Assembly (NCBI RefSeq): GCF_018342065.1
Contig: NZ_JAFDOE010000006.1
Location: forward strand, 62,001-126,000
Direction of reading: 5' to 3'
Source: Citrobacter sp. FP75
GTDB lineage: Bacteria > Pseudomonadota > Gammaproteobacteria > Enterobacterales > Enterobacteriaceae
DNA length: 64,000 nucleotides
The stretch's first letter is position 1; every line of letters starts with the position of its first letter. The notes under the pieces were generated by a model. It was not told where the DNA came from. It ran no database searches and saw only the letters and a list, made by a program, of their open reading frames with translations. Of this stretch, positions 1 to 13,175 are shown piece by piece. Made by a program: the position numbers and the translations under genes.

Positions 1-734
1 TAGAAATTGAAACACGGCAGCTGGCGGGTATACCTGTCCTGCACGCATTCCCTGCGGATAAACGCGACTTTTCACTCCCCTGCGTTATCGTCTACCACGG
101 GTTTACTTCTTCCAGTCTGGTCTACAGCTATTTTGCCGTTGCGCTGGCGCAGGCCGGGTTCCGGGTCATCATGCCCGATGCGCCAGATCATGGTGCGCGG
201 TTCCACGGCGACGCACAGGACAGAATGCACCGCTTCTGGCAGATATTGCAGCAAAACATGCAGGAATTTACGGCGTTACGTGCGGCGCTGGTGGCGGAAT
301 CCTGGCTGCTGGATGCACGCCTTGCCGTGGCCGGGGCATCAATGGGTGGCATGACGACGCTGGGAATTATGGCGCGCTATCCTGATGTGAAATGTGCAGC
401 CAGCCTGATGGGTTCAGGCTATTTTACCCAGCTTGCTCACACGCTTTTCCCCCCGATATCGGAGCAGCAGGCGGAGTTTGATGCGATCATCGCGCCGCTC
501 ACCGAGTGGGATGTAACACATCAACTGGAACGACTGGCCGACAGACCGCTGCTGTTATGGCATGGCCTGGACGACGACGTCGTGCCGGCAGTGGAAACCT
601 TACGCTTACAGCAGGCGCTGATCCAGGCTGGTCTGGACAACTCGCTGACCTGCCTGTGGGAAGCGGGCGTACGGCACCGCATCACGCCTGAAGCGCTGGC
701 GGCGACCGTTGCATTTTTCCGCCAACATCTCTAA
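1..734 (+). CDS. yjfP: YjfP, alpha/beta-hydrolase esterase (5' end just outside window)
   Basis: Carboxylesterase of the dienelactone hydrolase-like alpha/beta-hydrolase fold, probably cytosolic; YjfP family members cleave short acyl esters. The frame is open from base 3 and begins with residues matching E. coli YjfP from about its third residue, so only some 4 bases (ATGA) seem to lie upstream of the window. Visible motifs are the oxyanion-side YHGFTSSS, the nucleophile elbow GGASMGGM (Ser), the acid region [10 protein letters not shown] and the C-terminal catalytic His in GVRHRIT. The stop overlaps the end of the convergent ulaR by 4 bases. The physiological substrate is unknown. Confidence 0.93.
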   Translation, partial: EIETRQLAGIPVLHAFPADKRDFSLPCVIVYHGFTSSSLVYSYFAVALAQAGFRVIMPDAPDHGARFHGDAQDRMHRFWQILQQNMQEFTALRAALVAESWLLDARLAVAGASMGGMTTLGIMARYPDVKCAASLMGSGYFTQLAHTLFPPISEQQAEFDAIIAPLTEWDVTHQLERLADRPLLLWHGLDDDVVPAVETLRLQQALIQAGLDNSLTCLWEAGVRHRITPEALAATVAFFRQHL

Positions 735-1486
735 ACGCGCAGAATGCTCACGCCTTGTGCTTCAAGTTGTTGCAGGATCTCAGGGTTAGCGTTTTTGCCG
801 GTTATCAGCATGTCGATTTGATCGGCACGGCTGAACAGCATTCCCGCGCGCTCACCCACCTTGCTGCTATCAACCAATACCACCAGTTTGCCGACCACGT
901 TAAGCATCTTTTGTTCTGCCATTGCGGTGAGCATATCGGTTTTATACAGCCCGTCAGCGGTGAGTCCTTTACCGCTGGTAAACATCCAGTGTCCTGCATA
1001 CAGGCTATTTTCGCTGCCTTGCGGGCTCAGCGTGATGGACTGGCTCTTGTTATATTGCCCCCCCATGATGATCACGCTTTCATGCTCCTGGTCGATCAGA
1101 AAATTCGCCAGCGGCAGGTAGTTGGTGATGATCTGCACCGGCTTGCCGCACATTTCGCGTCCAAGCAGGAACGCCGTTGATCCACAGTTGATCACTACGC
1201 TTTCACCTGCGTTCACTAGCTGAGAAGCCGCTTTGGCAATGCGTACTTTTTCGTCGTGGTTCTGCGCCTGATGCAGATTCATAGGCGTCCAGCGCGGACG
1301 CTGCTGGGTAATGGCTTCTGCGCCATTACGGACTTTCTTGAGCTTGCCGCTTTCGTCGAGTTTGTTGATATCCCGGCGTGCCGTGGCCGGTGAAATCCCC
1401 AGACGCTCAATCACGTTCTCAACGGTAACAAAGCCCAACTGTGCCAGCATATCCAGCAATATTTGATGTCTTTGTGCTTCAGTCAT
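731..1486 (-). CDS. ulaR: UlaR, DeoR-family repressor of the ula regulon
   Basis: Transcriptional repressor of the L-ascorbate utilisation genes; in E. coli the inducer is L-ascorbate 6-phosphate. At 251 residues it has the family length. The N-terminal DeoR winged helix-turn-helix covers roughly residues 5-57 (recognition helix around [14 protein letters not shown]). The C-terminal sugar-phosphate sensor domain follows, with VINCGSTAF near residue 100 as the usual phosphate-binding loop. It lies beside and on the same strand as ulaG, as in E. coli, and its 3' end overlaps yjfP by 4 bases. Confidence 0.96.
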   Translation of the reverse strand: MTEAQRHQILLDMLAQLGFVTVENVIERLGISPATARRDINKLDESGKLKKVRNGAEAITQQRPRWTPMNLHQAQNHDEKVRIAKAASQLVNAGESVVINCGSTAFLLGREMCGKPVQIITNYLPLANFLIDQEHESVIIMGGQYNKSQSITLSPQGSENSLYAGHWMFTSGKGLTADGLYKTDMLTAMAEQKMLNVVGKLVVLVDSSKVGERAGMLFSRADQIDMLITGKNANPEILQQLEAQGVSILRV

Positions 1487-1593
1487 GAGCTATTCCGATA
1501 CAAATTGATTTGAAAAGATGATATTTGAAATAGCCTGAAAATACTAAGATAAATGGGTAAAAATGCCGGGAAGACCCGGCATTTTAAGTGTAA

Positions 1594-2658
1594 TCACAGG
1601 AAGGATTTAAACGGTAAGTCCGGTTCAATGGTGAAGCAGTCGTCAAAGCCGCGTGGGTAGTGATATTCAAAGTTATCTTTGTCCAGCGGCCAGGTGAACT
1701 TGCCGCCAACCTGCCAGATAAAAGGCTTGAAGCCATATTTCAGTCGATCTTTTTTCATCTCCCACAGTACGCGGATCTCCTGCGGATCGGCCTGGAAGTT
1801 TGACCAGATATCATGGTGGAACGGGATAACAACCTGGGTATTTAGCGCTTCTGCCATGCGCAGCATATCGGAACTAGTCATTTTGTCGGTGATACCCCGT
1901 GGGTTCTCACCGTAGGAGCCGAGCGCCACGTCGATGTGATGCTCATTGCCGTGCTTCGCGTAGTAGTTAGAGTAGTGGGAGTCACCGCTGTGATACAGCG
2001 TACCGCCCGGCGTTTTGAACAGGTAGTTAACCGCACGTGCATCCATGCCGTCAGGCAGGACGCCTGCCGCTTTTTGATCCGCAGGCAAGGTGATTAATGC
2101 AGTACGATCAAACGCGTCGAGCGCATGAATCTCAATATCTTTTACTTTAACAACGTCGCCCGGTTTTACGACGATGCAGCGTTCTTTTGGTACACCCCAA
2201 CCAACCCACAGATCCACGCAGGTTTGCGGTCCGATAAACGGAACATCGTCGGCACAGTTCTGCATGACGGCGGCAGCAACATTGACGTCAATGTGATCGT
2301 TATGATCGTGCGTGGCCAGTACGGCGTCGATCTGACGAATAGCGAAAGGATCGAGAACAAATGGCGTGGTGCGCAGGTTTGGTTGGAGCTTCTTCACGCC
2401 TGCCATACGCTGCATCTGATGGCCCGCTTTCATTAGCGGATTACCATGACTCTGCTTGCCAGTTCCGCACCAGAAGTCGACGCAGACGTTCGTCCCACCT
2501 TCCGATTTTAACCAAATTCCGGTACAGCCCAGCCACCACATAGCAAAGGTGCCCGGTGCAACCTGTTCCTGTTCGATCTCTTCGTTTAGCCAGCTACCCC
2601 ACTCCGGGAACGTGCTCAGGATCCATGATTCACGCGTGATACTTTTCACTTTACTCAT
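1594..2658 (-). CDS. ulaG: UlaG, L-ascorbate-6-phosphate lactonase
   Basis: Metallo-beta-lactamase-fold hydrolase that opens L-ascorbate 6-phosphate to 3-keto-L-gulonate 6-phosphate, the first cytosolic step after PTS uptake. The metal motif THDHNDHID lies near residue 117, with further ligand regions around YHSGDSHYS and [10 protein letters not shown] chose the start at MSKVKS (354 residues, the E. coli length), 15 bases inside the longest open frame, because AAGGT sits 7 bases before it. It is divergent from ulaABCDEF and in E. coli is repressed with it by UlaR. Confidence 0.97.
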   Translation of the reverse strand: MSKVKSITRESWILSTFPEWGSWLNEEIEQEQVAPGTFAMWWLGCTGIWLKSEGGTNVCVDFWCGTGKQSHGNPLMKAGHQMQRMAGVKKLQPNLRTTPFVLDPFAIRQIDAVLATHDHNDHIDVNVAAAVMQNCADDVPFIGPQTCVDLWVGWGVPKERCIVVKPGDVVKVKDIEIHALDAFDRTALITLPADQKAAGVLPDGMDARAVNYLFKTPGGTLYHSGDSHYSNYYAKHGNEHHIDVALGSYGENPRGITDKMTSSDMLRMAEALNTQVVIPFHHDIWSNFQADPQEIRVLWEMKKDRLKYGFKPFIWQVGGKFTWPLDKDNFEYHYPRGFDDCFTIEPDLPFKSFL

Positions 2659-4420
<1,762 letters not shown>

Positions 4421-4435
4421 TAAGGAGTTCCGATT

Positions 4436-4741
4436 ATGACCGTACGTATTCTGGCTGTATGTGGCAATGGGCAAGGCAGTTCCATGATCATGAAAATGAA
4501 AGTGGATCAGTTTTTAACCCAGTCAAATATCGACCACACGGTGAACAGTTGCGCGGTGGGTGAATACAAAAGTGAGCTGAGCGGTGCGGATATCATCATC
4601 GCCTCCACCCATATCGCCGGTGAGATTACCGTAACCGGCAACAAATACGTGGTGGGCGTTCGCAACATGCTGTCGCCTGCTGACTTTGGTCCGAAGCTGC
4701 TGGAAGTGATCAAAGAACATTTCCCGAAGGACGTGAAGTAA
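4436..4741 (+). CDS. ulaB: UlaB, PTS ascorbate-specific EIIB
   Basis: Cytosolic 101-residue EIIB of the ascorbate PTS, which accepts phosphate from UlaC and passes it to ascorbate during import. The phosphorylated cysteine is Cys9 in the P-loop [10 protein letters not shown]. The length matches the family. AAGGAG lies 7 bases before the ATG. It sits between ulaA and ulaC with 9 bases to ulaC, consistent with translation from one transcript. Confidence 0.97.
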   Translation: MTVRILAVCGNGQGSSMIMKMKVDQFLTQSNIDHTVNSCAVGEYKSELSGADIIIASTHIAGEITVTGNKYVVGVRNMLSPADFGPKLLEVIKEHFPKDVK

Positions 4742-4750
4742 GGACGCACC

Positions 4751-5218
4751 ATGAAATTACGTGATTCGCTGGCAGAAAATAACTCCATTCTTTTGCAGGC
4801 CGACGCCAGGACCTGGCAGGAAGCGGTAAAACTGAGCGTTGACCTGCTGGTTAAGGCTGACGTGGTTGAGCCGCGTTACTACCAGGCCATCCTCGACGGC
4901 GTTGAGCAGTTTGGTCCGTACTTTGTCATTGCACCCGGCCTGGCAATGCCGCACGGGCGTCCGGAAGAGGGCGTGAAGAAAACCGGTTTTGCGCTGGTGA
5001 CGCTGAAAACGCCGCTGGTGTTCAACCACGAAGATAACGACCCGGTCGATATCCTGATAACCATGGCGGCGGTCGACGCCAACACCCATCAGGAAGTGGG
5101 CATTATGCAGATCGTCAATCTGTTTGACGATGAAGCTAATTTCGATCGTTTACGTGCCTGTCGCACCGCGCAGGAAGTGCTGGATTTAATTGATAACGCC
5201 AACGCGGCGGCTGTTTAA
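4751..5218 (+). CDS. ulaC: UlaC, PTS ascorbate-specific EIIA
   Basis: Cytosolic EIIA of the mannitol/fructose-type fold (155 residues), taking phosphate from HPr. The active histidine is His68 in GLAMPHGRP. The whole EIIA domain is intact. It lies between ulaB and ulaD; the gap to ulaD is 13 bases and holds the AAGGA ribosome site of ulaD. Confidence 0.97.
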   Translation: MKLRDSLAENNSILLQADARTWQEAVKLSVDLLVKADVVEPRYYQAILDGVEQFGPYFVIAPGLAMPHGRPEEGVKKTGFALVTLKTPLVFNHEDNDPVDILITMAAVDANTHQEVGIMQIVNLFDDEANFDRLRACRTAQEVLDLIDNANAAAV

Positions 5219-5231
5219 AAGGAACACTAAA

Positions 5232-5882
5232 ATGTCATTACCTATGTTGCAGGTTGCGCTGGATAACCAATCCATGTCTTCCGCGTATGAAACGACGCGT
5301 CTGATTGCCGATGAAGTGGACATTATCGAAGTCGGTACCATTCTTTGCGTGGCTGAGGGCGTGCGCGCAGTTCGCGATCTGAAAGCGCTGTACCCGCATA
5401 AAATCGTGCTGGCGGATGCCAAAATTGCCGATGCCGGCAAAATTCTCTCCCGCATGTGTTTTGAAGCCAACGCTGACTGGGTGACCGTTATCTGCTGTGC
5501 GGATATTAACACCACCAAGGGCGCGTTGGACGTGGCGAAAGAGTTCAACGGCGACGTGCAGATTGAGCTGACTGGCTACTGGACATGGGAGCAGGCGCAG
5601 GAGTGGCGCGATGCGGGCATCGCGCAGGTGGTGTATCACCGCAGTCGTGATGCCCAGGCTGCAGGCGTTGCCTGGGGTGAGGCGGATATCAGCGCCATCA
5701 AACGTCTGTCTGATATGGGCTTTAAAGTTACCGTAACCGGTGGTCTGGCGCTGGAAGACCTGCCGTTGTTTAAAGGTATTCCGATTCACGTGTTTATCGC
5801 CGGTCGCAGCATTCGTGACGCCGCTTCTCCGGTTGAAGCCGCGCGTCAGTTCAAACGTTCCATTGCCCAACTCTGGGGCTAA
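5232..5882 (+). CDS. ulaD: UlaD, 3-keto-L-gulonate-6-phosphate decarboxylase
   Basis: Decarboxylates 3-keto-L-gulonate 6-phosphate to L-xylulose 5-phosphate, Mg2+ dependent, orotidine-5'-phosphate decarboxylase suprafamily (TIM barrel). At 216 residues it matches E. coli UlaD once the start MSLPML is used, 42 bases inside the longest frame and preceded by AAGGA. Catalytic residues Glu33 and the DxKxxD motif (Asp62, Lys64, Asp67) are present, as is the phosphate-binding end FIAGRSI. Confidence 0.97.
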   Translation: MSLPMLQVALDNQSMSSAYETTRLIADEVDIIEVGTILCVAEGVRAVRDLKALYPHKIVLADAKIADAGKILSRMCFEANADWVTVICCADINTTKGALDVAKEFNGDVQIELTGYWTWEQAQEWRDAGIAQVVYHRSRDAQAAGVAWGEADISAIKRLSDMGFKVTVTGGLALEDLPLFKGIPIHVFIAGRSIRDAASPVEAARQFKRSIAQLWG

Positions 5883-5891
5883 GGAGCAGCT

Positions 5892-6746
5892 ATGCTGTCG
5901 AAACAAATTCCGCTCGGCATCTATGAAAAAGCGCTCCCCGCCGGGGAGTGCTGGATGGAACGTCTGCGGATGGCGAAAGAGCTGGGTTTTGATTTTGTGG
6001 AAATGTCGGTGGATGAAACCGACGCCCGCCTGGCGCGTCTCGACTGGAGTCGCGAACAGCGCCTGGCACTGGTAAGCGCTATTGCCGAAACCGGTGTGCG
6101 GGTGCCGTCGATGTGCCTGAGCGCTCATCGCCGCTTCCCCCTCGGCAGCGAGGATGACGCGGTTCGTAAGCAGGGTCTGGAGATTATGCGTAAAGCGATC
6201 CAGTTCGCCCAGGACGTCGGTATTCGTGTCATTCAGCTCGCGGGTTACGACGTTTACTATCAGGAAGCCAATAACGAGACGCGCCGCCGTTTTCGCGATG
6301 GGCTGAAAGAAAGCGTCGAGATGGCCAGCCGCGCGCAGGTGACGCTGGCGATGGAAATCATGGACTACCCGCTGATGAACTCGATAAGCAAAGCGCTGGG
6401 CTACGCGCACTATCTCAATAACCCGTGGTTCCAGCTTTATCCGGACATCGGCAACCTGTCGGCGTGGGATAACGACGTGCAGATGGAGCTACAAGCGGGA
6501 ATCGGGCATATCGTCGCCGTGCATGTGAAAGACACCAAACCTGGCGTGTTCAAGAATGTGCCGTTTGGCGATGGGGTTGTTGATTTTGAACGCTGCTTTG
6601 AGACGCTCAAACAAAGCGGTTACTGCGGACCTTATCTGATTGAGATGTGGAGTGAAGCGTCAGACGACCCGGCGGCAGAAGTGGCGAAAGCGCGTGATTG
6701 GGTGAAAGCGCGCATGGCCAGCGCTGGTCTGGTGGAGGCTGCATAA
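5892..6746 (+). CDS. ulaE: UlaE, L-xylulose-5-phosphate 3-epimerase
   Basis: Converts L-xylulose 5-phosphate to L-ribulose 5-phosphate in ascorbate catabolism. It is a 284-residue TIM-barrel of the xylose-isomerase-like/endonuclease IV family. Metal and catalytic positions of this family are visible around [26 protein letters not shown] and [14 protein letters not shown] precedes the ATG. The stop overlaps the ulaF start as TAATG, indicating translational coupling. Confidence 0.96.
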   Translation: MLSKQIPLGIYEKALPAGECWMERLRMAKELGFDFVEMSVDETDARLARLDWSREQRLALVSAIAETGVRVPSMCLSAHRRFPLGSEDDAVRKQGLEIMRKAIQFAQDVGIRVIQLAGYDVYYQEANNETRRRFRDGLKESVEMASRAQVTLAMEIMDYPLMNSISKALGYAHYLNNPWFQLYPDIGNLSAWDNDVQMELQAGIGHIVAVHVKDTKPGVFKNVPFGDGVVDFERCFETLKQSGYCGPYLIEMWSEASDDPAAEVAKARDWVKARMASAGLVEAA

Positions 6747-7432
6747 TGCAAACGCTCAAACAGCAGGTGTTCGACGCCAACATGGATTTGCCGCGTTATG
6801 GCCTCGTGACCTTTACCTGGGGTAACGTCAGCGCTATTGACCGTGAACGTGGGCTGGTGGTGATCAAGCCCAGTGGTGTCGCCTACGAACGCATGACCGT
6901 TGACGATATGGTGGTGGTCGATATGTCAGGGAAGGTGGTAGAAGGTGGCTATCGTCCTTCCTCCGATACCGCGACCCATCTGGTGCTGTATCGACGCTAT
7001 CCATCGCTTGGCGGTGTGGTGCATACCCACTCCACCCACGCCACGGCCTGGGCGCAGGCGGGCCTGGCGATCCCGGCGCTGGGCACCACTCACGCGGACT
7101 ACTTCTTTGGCGATATTCCTTGTACCCGGGCATTAACGGAAGAAGAAGTGCAGGGCGAGTATGAACTGAATACCGGCAAAGTGATCGTCGAAACGCTGGG
7201 CGACGCCGAGCCGCTGCATACGCCGGGCATTGTGGTATATCAGCACGGCCCGTTTGCCTGGGGCAAAGACGCCCATGATGCGGTGCATAACGCGGTGGTG
7301 ATGGAAGAGGTCGCAAAGATGGCGTGGATTGCGCGCGGCATTAACCCTGACCTCAACCCCATTGATGACTACCTGATGAATAAACACTTCATGCGTAAGC
7401 ACGGCCCAAACGCCTATTACGGACAGAAGTAA
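6746..7432 (+). CDS. ulaF: UlaF, L-ribulose-5-phosphate 4-epimerase
   Basis: Class II aldolase-fold, Zn-dependent epimerase giving D-xylulose 5-phosphate, which enters the pentose phosphate pathway. The start MQTLKQ gives 228 residues like E. coli UlaF and AraD-type enzymes; a longer in-frame extension would run into ulaE and is rejected. The metal motif HTHSTH is at residues 93-98 and a third ligand lies in [16 protein letters not shown]. It is the last gene of the ula operon and is followed by a hairpin terminator. Confidence 0.97.
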   Translation: MQTLKQQVFDANMDLPRYGLVTFTWGNVSAIDRERGLVVIKPSGVAYERMTVDDMVVVDMSGKVVEGGYRPSSDTATHLVLYRRYPSLGGVVHTHSTHATAWAQAGLAIPALGTTHADYFFGDIPCTRALTEEEVQGEYELNTGKVIVETLGDAEPLHTPGIVVYQHGPFAWGKDAHDAVHNAVVMEEVAKMAWIARGINPDLNPIDDYLMNKHFMRKHGPNAYYGQK

Positions 7433-7439
7433 GAAAAAT

Positions 7440-7494
7440 GCCCCGGAGCTAAATCTTTAAGGGGATGTTATCGGTCTGGCTCCGAGGGCGTTTT
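7440..7494 (+). terminator. Probable ula operon terminator
   Basis: GCCC plus CGGAGC at 7440-7449 pairs with GCTCCG plus GGGC at 7479-7489 across one mismatch and a loop of about 29 bases, and is followed by GTTTT. It starts 8 bases after the ulaF stop. The long loop makes this a moderate call. Confidence 0.55.
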
Positions 7495-7499
7495 ACTGC

Positions 7500-7524
7500 A
7501 AAAAAAGCCCCCAATCAAGGGGGC
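7500..7524 (-). terminator. Rho-independent terminator of yjfY
   Basis: Perfect stem GCCCCC (7507-7512) with GGGGGC (7519-7524), loop AATCAA, followed on the minus strand by seven T residues. It lies just past the 3' end of yjfY. Confidence 0.85.
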
Positions 7525-7567
7525 AAGTCAAACTGTGACAATGTTCTCGTTGGTTATTTCTGGGTAG

Positions 7568-7843
7568 CTAGCGATAAATATCCGCGCTGGCGTGCATATT
7601 TCCGTTACTGCCGGGTTCCCTGGTGAGGATCACATGGTAGTAGGTTGCGCCTTGCGCATCGGTCTCTTCATTCAGGGCCTGATTTGCTTCACTTTCAGTG
7701 GCGAAGTTATGGTTTATGTAAATCACGCCTAAGCTCTGCACATCATCCATATTCCTGGCCTGACGATGGGTAATTTCAATGGCTGCCATTGCATTTGCAC
7801 TTAGCAAAAGCACAGCCAGAAGGGTCAAAACACGGGCTCGCAT
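7568..7843 (-). CDS. yjfY: YjfY, secreted DUF1471 (YhcN/BhsA) family protein
   Basis: Small 91-residue exported protein of the DUF1471 family, whose members (BhsA, McbA, YhcN, YjfY) are linked to stress and biofilm phenotypes. An N-terminal signal peptide runs to about residue 20 (LLAVLLLSANAMA-A). The remaining ~70 residues show the family pattern ending YYHVILTREPG...MHASADIYR. AGGAGG stands 5 bases before the ATG. The molecular function is unknown. It has its own terminator and is convergent with ulaF. Confidence 0.92.
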   Translation of the reverse strand: MRARVLTLLAVLLLSANAMAAIEITHRQARNMDDVQSLGVIYINHNFATESEANQALNEETDAQGATYYHVILTREPGSNGNMHASADIYR

Positions 7844-8139
7844 ATGTACCTCCTCGACTGCGGTCTCTGGTTAGCTCTCTCCTGTGAGTGGATAACTTCT
7901 GATTTAATTTTAACCACAACCGACAGAGTCGATAGCGACCATTTCTGATGCAGTTGTTCAAAAAATTACCGCAAAGCCATCTTTTCTTTAATTAACAATC
8001 AGCTGATGCCTTCCGCTGCGGTTAAAAATTCCTGTTTTCCAGGCACAAGCTCTTACCAAATGGTCAATTTAATCGGATGAGCACGCCGTTTATAGTGAAC
8101 TGAAAATAATATAACTTCATGATTATAAGGCAAAAACTT

Positions 8140-8904
8140 ATGGATACTTCATTCATGGATTTCAGCTACTTCGTGATTATGTTTATGGTCGCGCTGGTGG
8201 CGGGTTTTATTAATGTGGTTTCGGGGGGCGGTGGATTTCTCTCTATTGGCGCATTGCTGATTTCCGGTTTGCCGCCGGCTAATGCGCTGGCGACCAATAA
8301 AATTCAGGCATTGGGCAGTTCACTCACCTCCGGAATTTACTTTTTGCGCCGGGGGCATATCAACGTGCAGGAACACAAGTATGTGTTTTTATCTGCCTTT
8401 ATCGGTTCTGCGCTGGGCACCACACTGATTCAGTTCATTGAGCCAGATTTGCTCAAAAAGATGCTGCCAGTGCTGATTATTGCCGTCGCCGTCTACTTTA
8501 TTTTTGCCCCTAACCTCAGTGAACCGAAAAGAAAGCAGCAGGTGTCTTTGTTTCTCTTTTCACTTATCGGCGGTGGGTGCGTGGGCTTTTATGATGGTTT
8601 TCTCGGCGCGGGAGCGGGTTCTTTGTATACGCTCTGCTATATCACGCTTTGGGGCTATAGCATCGATAAGGCGCAAATCCACTCCAACTTTATTAACCTG
8701 GCATCGAACATCGCTTCGATTCTGTTCTTCATTTTTGGCGGCAAAATGATTTGGTCGCTGGGGCTGGTGATGTTCGCTGGGCAGTCTCTCGGTGCGCGCC
8801 TTGGCGCCACGGTAGTGCTGACGCGCGGGAAGAAAGTCATCCGGCCGATGATTGTGATTGTCTCGATTTGCATCTGCGTCAAGATGCTGTTGGATATGTA
8901 CTGA
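8140..8904 (+). CDS. TSUP (TauE/SafE) family membrane permease
   Basis: Integral membrane protein of the sulfite/organosulfur exporter family, about 8 hydrophobic segments in 254 residues with the two family repeats (GFINVVSGGGGFLSIGALL near the N-terminus and GFYDGFLGAGAGSLYTL near residue 155). Start chosen at MDTSFM because AAGG sits 9 bases upstream; a start 21 bases earlier has no ribosome site. It stands alone between yjfY and rpsF, where E. coli has nothing comparable, so it is probably accessory. Substrate unknown; the family includes sulfite, sulfoacetate and thiosulfate transporters. Confidence 0.85.
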   Translation: MDTSFMDFSYFVIMFMVALVAGFINVVSGGGGFLSIGALLISGLPPANALATNKIQALGSSLTSGIYFLRRGHINVQEHKYVFLSAFIGSALGTTLIQFIEPDLLKKMLPVLIIAVAVYFIFAPNLSEPKRKQQVSLFLFSLIGGGCVGFYDGFLGAGAGSLYTLCYITLWGYSIDKAQIHSNFINLASNIASILFFIFGGKMIWSLGLVMFAGQSLGARLGATVVLTRGKKVIRPMIVIVSICICVKMLLDMY

Positions 8905-8969
8905 TGACGGTTTGATAAATATTCATACAATCACCTTGAGTTTACCGGCTGTCGCCAGTATTATGACGC

Positions 8970-9458
<489 letters not shown>

Positions 9459-9464
9459 TTTCTG

Positions 9465-10011
<547 letters not shown>

Positions 10012-10038
10012 TCGGCCGCTGTCTATTAACGACTTTAA

Positions 10039-10500
<462 letters not shown>

Positions 10501-10527
10501 GTTTTTATTCTAAAAACCGCGTAAAAG

Positions 10528-10550
10528 CGCCGGCCTCGTGCCGGCGTTTT
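10528..10550 (+). terminator. rpsF-priB-rpsR-rplI operon terminator
   Basis: Perfect 7-bp stem CGCCGGC (10528-10534) and GCCGGCG (10540-10546) followed by TTTTGCTTTT, 27 bases after the rplI stop. A classic Rho-independent terminator. Confidence 0.92.
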
Positions 10551-10642
10551 GCTTTTCTATCCCCCCGCTTTTCGCTCTGGCTATTCTTTATCCTTTTCGG
10601 GATAATCACAAAAATAAAACATAATTTCAAAGTGGTGATGGA

Positions 10643-11587
10643 ATGGAACCAACGCACCAACCTCTGTTTGCGCGTAAAAATGTTGTCTATCTGAGCGCGG
10701 CGTTCTGCTGTCTGCTGTGGGGAAGCGCCTATCCGGCGATCAAAAGCGGGTATGAGATCTTCCAGATTGCCACGGATGACATTCCCTCGAAAATTGTTTT
10801 TGCCGGATATCGCTTCTTGTTTGCCGGGTTATTACTGCTGCTGCTGGCAATCGTGCAGCGTAAACCCATTGGCAGGTTAAGCCCGCGCCAGTTTGGTCAG
10901 CTTACGCTACTGGGACTGACGCAAACCTCACTGCAATACATTTTCTTTTATATCGGCCTGGCGTTCACGACGGGCGTGAAGGGCTCAATCATGAATGCCA
11001 CTGGAACGTTCTTTAGCGTGCTGCTGGCCCACTTTATCTATCAGAACGACAAACTCAGCTACAACAAGACGCTGGGCTGTATTCTGGGCTTTACCGGCGT
11101 GATGGTGGTTAACTTTAGCAGCGGAATGGATTTTAGCTTTAGTCTGTTAGGGGACGGTTCGGTGGTGATGGCGGCCTTTATTCTCTCGGCGGCTACCTTA
11201 TACGGCAAACGTATTTCTCAGACGGTGGACCCGACGGTGATGACGGGGTATCAATTGGGGATGGGCGGTCTGGCACTGGTTATCGGTGGCTATGCTTTTG
11301 GCGGGACGCTCACCGTACACGGATCTGCTTCTGTGGCGATCCTGGGTTACCTGACGCTGCTCTCGTCGGTGGCCTTTGCACTGTGGAGCATTTTGCTCAA
11401 ATACAACCGCGTGGGGATGATCGCGCCGTTTAACTTCCTGATCCCGGTCTCTGGCGCGGTGCTGTCGTCGATTTTCCTTGGCGAGAATATCCTCGAGTGG
11501 AAATACGCGGTGGCGCTGGTGCTGGTCTGTTCGGGGATCTGGTGGGTGAATAAGGTGAGTAAAGTTAACAAACCGCAAAATGCCTGA
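10643..11587 (+). CDS. EamA/DMT family permease
   Basis: Ten-helix drug/metabolite transporter superfamily protein (314 residues) with two EamA repeats: residues about 15-150 (AFCCLLWGSAYPAIKSGYE opens the first) and about 165-303. No cytosolic domains. It replaces yjfZ-ytfA found at this site in E. coli K-12. The start is preceded by AAAGTGGTGATGGA, giving GGTGATGG as a modest ribosome site. Substrate not predictable; the family exports amino acids, purines or other metabolites. Confidence 0.85.
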   Translation: MEPTHQPLFARKNVVYLSAAFCCLLWGSAYPAIKSGYEIFQIATDDIPSKIVFAGYRFLFAGLLLLLLAIVQRKPIGRLSPRQFGQLTLLGLTQTSLQYIFFYIGLAFTTGVKGSIMNATGTFFSVLLAHFIYQNDKLSYNKTLGCILGFTGVMVVNFSSGMDFSFSLLGDGSVVMAAFILSAATLYGKRISQTVDPTVMTGYQLGMGGLALVIGGYAFGGTLTVHGSASVAILGYLTLLSSVAFALWSILLKYNRVGMIAPFNFLIPVSGAVLSSIFLGENILEWKYAVALVLVCSGIWWVNKVSKVNKPQNA

Positions 11588-11640
11588 TGGCGCTTACGCT
11601 TATCAGGCCTACGCGTGTGCCGGGAAGCTACCCGGCACCT
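11581..11640. repeat. REP/BIME-type hairpins
   Basis: Two adjacent hairpins: GCCTGAT (11582-11588) with ATCAGGC (11602-11608), and GTGCCGGG (11617-11624) with CCCGGCAC (11631-11638). The first has the usual REP look (GCGCTTACGCTTATCAGGCC). They lie between the convergent DMT permease and ytfB. Confidence 0.8.
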
Positions 11641-11643
11641 GTA

Positions 11644-12294
11644 TTACCGAGCGCGAATAAAACTGCCGTTAGGCTGGCGGGTGAACAACACCTGCTGACC
11701 ATTGCCGGTATCGATGGTTAGCCCCGTTACCACACCATTGGCATTTTGCCGGATCTGAATCATCTGGCCGTCTTTCAGGTTGCTCAGCGGTTTTCCTGCG
11801 CCTTCAACCTGCGCCATTGCATACACATCGGTCGGCGGAAGATTGTGGTCACGGAATACCTGGGCCAGCGTTTTACCGGAGTCTACGCGGTAGGTACGCC
11901 ACTGCTGTTCAATCCCGCTATCCTGCTGAAAAGGCTGAGTCTGAGGTTGGGATTGTGGAGCTTGCGGCTGCGCGTCTGGATCGCCTTCCTGGATAGGTTC
12001 TGGTGCGACCGGTGCCATCTGCCCCGGATCGTTTTGCGGGGCGACCAGCTGCGCCTGAAGCTGAGCTTCGGTTGGCGGCTGTGACTGCGACTGCAAATCC
12101 AGTTGGGCATCACGTGTGACTGCGGGAGTATCGCTGGTGTCACTGGAAGGGAGCAGGAAACCTATCACCAGCACGATGGCGGCAGCAATAATGCCGCGGC
12201 GATGCATAGGCGGTAGCGGGTCCATAATGCGAAAATTGTCCGGTGCATGCCAGATTTTCGCCAGGGTTGGTTTTAATTCAAAGCGCCCGGGCAT
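11644..12294 (-). CDS. ytfB: YtfB, OapA-family cell-division/envelope protein
   Basis: Single-span inner membrane protein of 216 residues. A cytosolic N-terminus of about 33 residues is followed by one membrane helix (GIIAAAIVLVIGFLL, about 34-48), a Gln/Pro-rich linker (about 60-125) and a LysM-like OapA domain (about 130-216, YRVDSGKTLAQVFRDHNL). In E. coli overproduction blocks division and the OapA domain binds glycans. Length and ends match E. coli YtfB. It is divergent from fklB. Confidence 0.93.
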   Translation of the reverse strand: MPGRFELKPTLAKIWHAPDNFRIMDPLPPMHRRGIIAAAIVLVIGFLLPSSDTSDTPAVTRDAQLDLQSQSQPPTEAQLQAQLVAPQNDPGQMAPVAPEPIQEGDPDAQPQAPQSQPQTQPFQQDSGIEQQWRTYRVDSGKTLAQVFRDHNLPPTDVYAMAQVEGAGKPLSNLKDGQMIQIRQNANGVVTGLTIDTGNGQQVLFTRQPNGSFIRAR

Positions 12295-12513
12295 GGCTTT
12301 CCTCCTGCTCCGCGTCTCGTTCCTCGATCATAGAGTATAGATGGCTAACGCTATGATGTTCGTCATATAACCCGCTTTCGTGACGTCAACGCGGGATATT
12401 CCTATTGTTTATGTTTCCTCGCGATTTGTCATCTGTTCCCGAGACAAAGTTTTACCGGATGCGGCATGGCTGATATGCTGCCCGCTACTTTACATCCGAT
12501 GAAAGGAAATATG

Positions 12514-13134
12514 ATGGCTAACCCGACTTTTGACACTATCGAAGCGCAAGCAAGCTACGGCATTGGTTTGCAGGTAGGACAACAGCTGAGCGAATCCGGA
12601 CTGGAAGGACTGTTGCCTGAAGCGCTGGTAGCGGGTATCGCTGACGCGCTGGAAGGTAAGCACCCGGCAGTGCCGGTTGATGTTGTGCATCGTGCACTGC
12701 GTGAAATCCACGAGCGCGCTGATGCAGTACGTCGCGAGCGTTTCCAGGCTATGGCCGCTGATGGTGTCAAATATCTGGAAGAAAACCGTGAGAAAGACGG
12801 TGTGAACAGCACTGAATCTGGTCTGCAGTTCCGCGTTCTGACGCAGGGCGAAGGTGCTATCCCGGCACGTACCGACCATGTTCGCGTGCACTACACCGGT
12901 AAACTGATCGACGGTACCGTATTCGACAGCTCCGTTGCCCGTGGCGAACCGGCAGAATTCCCGGTTAACGGCGTGATCCCTGGCTGGATTGAAGCACTGA
13001 CCCTGATGCCGGTGGGTTCCAAATGGGAACTGACTATTCCTCAGGAACTGGCTTACGGCGAGCGTGGCGCTGGCGCGTCCATTCCTCCGTTCAGCACGCT
13101 GGTATTTGACGTTGAGCTGCTCGAAATCCTGTAA
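12514..13134 (+). CDS. fklB: FklB, FKBP22-type peptidyl-prolyl isomerase
   Basis: Dimeric peptidyl-prolyl cis-trans isomerase, cytosolic, 206 residues. The N-terminal helical dimerisation domain covers residues about 1-90. The C-terminal FKBP domain (about 105-205) has [28 protein letters not shown] and [18 protein letters not shown] start at MANPTF, with GGA 6 bases upstream; an ATG one codon earlier sits too close to the ribosome site and longer versions lack one. Confidence 0.96.
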   Translation: MANPTFDTIEAQASYGIGLQVGQQLSESGLEGLLPEALVAGIADALEGKHPAVPVDVVHRALREIHERADAVRRERFQAMAADGVKYLEENREKDGVNSTESGLQFRVLTQGEGAIPARTDHVRVHYTGKLIDGTVFDSSVARGEPAEFPVNGVIPGWIEALTLMPVGSKWELTIPQELAYGERGAGASIPPFSTLVFDVELLEIL

Positions 13135-13141
13135 GCAGTGA

Positions 13142-13175
13142 TTTCTGTTCCCCTCAGCGCTGAGGGGAACAGAAA
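13142..13175. repeat. 34-bp perfect palindrome after fklB
   Basis: Uninterrupted perfect palindrome centred between 13158 and 13159 on CAGCGCTG, starting 7 bases after the fklB stop. It could terminate fklB transcription as a hairpin, but it is followed by AGTAGCG and not by a T run. No other role is visible. Confidence 0.85.

Noticed and set aside
5238..6410. 390-codon open frame on the minus strand opposite ulaD-ulaE
   Set aside because: It is the antisense shadow of two well-conserved genes, with no ribosome site and a composition typical of reverse-frame artefacts.
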